Shown here in pieces: positions 63,391-64,000 of a DNA stretch of 64,000 bases. The stretch lies in NCBI RefSeq assembly GCF_027744825.2, contig NC_071338.1:22196001-22260000 (forward strand), in the 5' to 3' direction. This DNA is from Synchiropus splendidus (lineage: Eukaryota; Chordata; Actinopteri; Syngnathiformes; Callionymidae). Below the pieces are notes generated by a model, which worked only from the letters and a program-made list of their open reading frames with translations, was not told where the DNA came from and did not search any database. The position numbers and the translations under genes were made by a program. Numbering within the stretch: the stretch's first letter is position 1; the number at the start of each line of letters is the position of its first letter.

Positions 63391-63910
63391 CAGACCTGGG
63401 CAAAGTGCGCCTCGTGGGGCCATATGCGGCCTGATGCATGTATTTTTGTGGCCCGTTTGACATCAGACTAAAACTGATATGTTTAATTTTTCTGCCTTTT
63501 TTGTTCTCTCTCTTTTAGTCACCACCACCACTTCTGCAGAAAATATAGCATGTTCTTGTTTCAAGACTAAAATTTTCATTGGCCATTTTTGTGTGTTTTT
63601 CTTGTTCCTCAAAATACATTGAAGGACTACAGAAAATATAATTTGAAATAAATTGCTTTATCTTGAACATCTGATCCATAGTTATGTTGATTTATATTAA
63701 AATGAAGTGCTTATTAAATGCAGTATTTCAACAGTTTTCATTGTATATGTACACTTATTAATATCCTCACTTACATTGAATCTTTTTAAGGCAACTTGTC
63801 CTTGTTACTTAAGTGTATATATACGTCATGTTTTGTATTCTTTGCAGTCTTTCTTTTGGTGGTTACAGTTTCTACTGTGGCCCTTCAGGAAATTTAATTT
63901 CCCACTTCTG
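63391..63910. mobile_element. hAT MITE (CAGACCTGGGCAA ends), 520 bp
   Basis: Left end CAGACCTGGGCAAAGTGCGC then GGCCATATGCGGCC. The right end reverse-complemented reads CAGAAGTGGGAAATTAAATT then CCTGAAGGGCCAC. Flanks ACTTAGAC (63383-63390) and ACTTTGGC (63911-63918) match at 6 of 8 positions, as expected for an old 8-bp hAT duplication. The AT-rich interior has no transposase. Confidence 0.7.
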
Positions 63911-64000
63911 ACTTTGGCAATATATAGACAATATTTTATGCATTAAAAGTGAAAATGCCACACCAATGACGCTCATGAGAACAGTTGTTTGAGGTGCTCT

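Overview
This is vertebrate nuclear DNA, most likely from a teleost fish. Coding sequence is split by GT-AG introns, is sparse, and sits among decayed DNA transposons (hAT-like, pogo/Tigger-like and Harbinger-like non-autonomous elements), L2- and RTE-type LINE remnants and long (TA)n microsatellites. I see no bacterial, viral or organellar gene, no CRISPR array, and no rRNA or tRNA gene. The species cannot be named from the sequence.

Two protein-coding genes are recognisable, both on the + strand. The first is chst8 (GalNAc-4-O-sulfotransferase 1, a Golgi enzyme). Its large terminal coding exon is 27831-28958, and a likely 38-nt exon lies upstream at 23619-23656. The exon carrying the start codon and membrane anchor was not found and is probably left of the window. 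The second is kctd15 (BTB-domain developmental regulator). A probable first coding exon ends at 47788, and clear exons lie at 49605-49780 and 56271-56415. The rest of the BTB-domain region and the C-terminal part lie right of the window. chst8 followed by kctd15 in the same orientation matches human 19q13.11, which supports chst8/kctd15 over the paralogous pair CHST9/KCTD1. The two genes are adjacent but I see nothing linking their functions.

Layout: 1-23.6 kb is the upstream part of the chst8 locus, rich in transposon remnants and including a 1-kb polypurine satellite at 18.47-19.46 kb. 23.6-29 kb holds the chst8 3' half. 29-47 kb is intergenic, with MITEs, an L2 fossil, an RTE remnant and (TA)n tracts. 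47-64 kb is kctd15 with GC-richer proximal sequence and several unique AT/homeobox-motif-rich blocks that look like candidate conserved non-coding elements.

The most notable structure beyond the genes is one MITE family with palindromic ends, about 220-240 bp when complete. It is present in about 14 full or partial copies across the window, and its best copy has a near-perfect 8-bp target duplication. I found no convincing new biological system. The best leads are the chst8 microexon, the alternative kctd15 N-terminus, the dense MITE family, the conserved internal segment of the Harbinger-like pair and the purine satellite.
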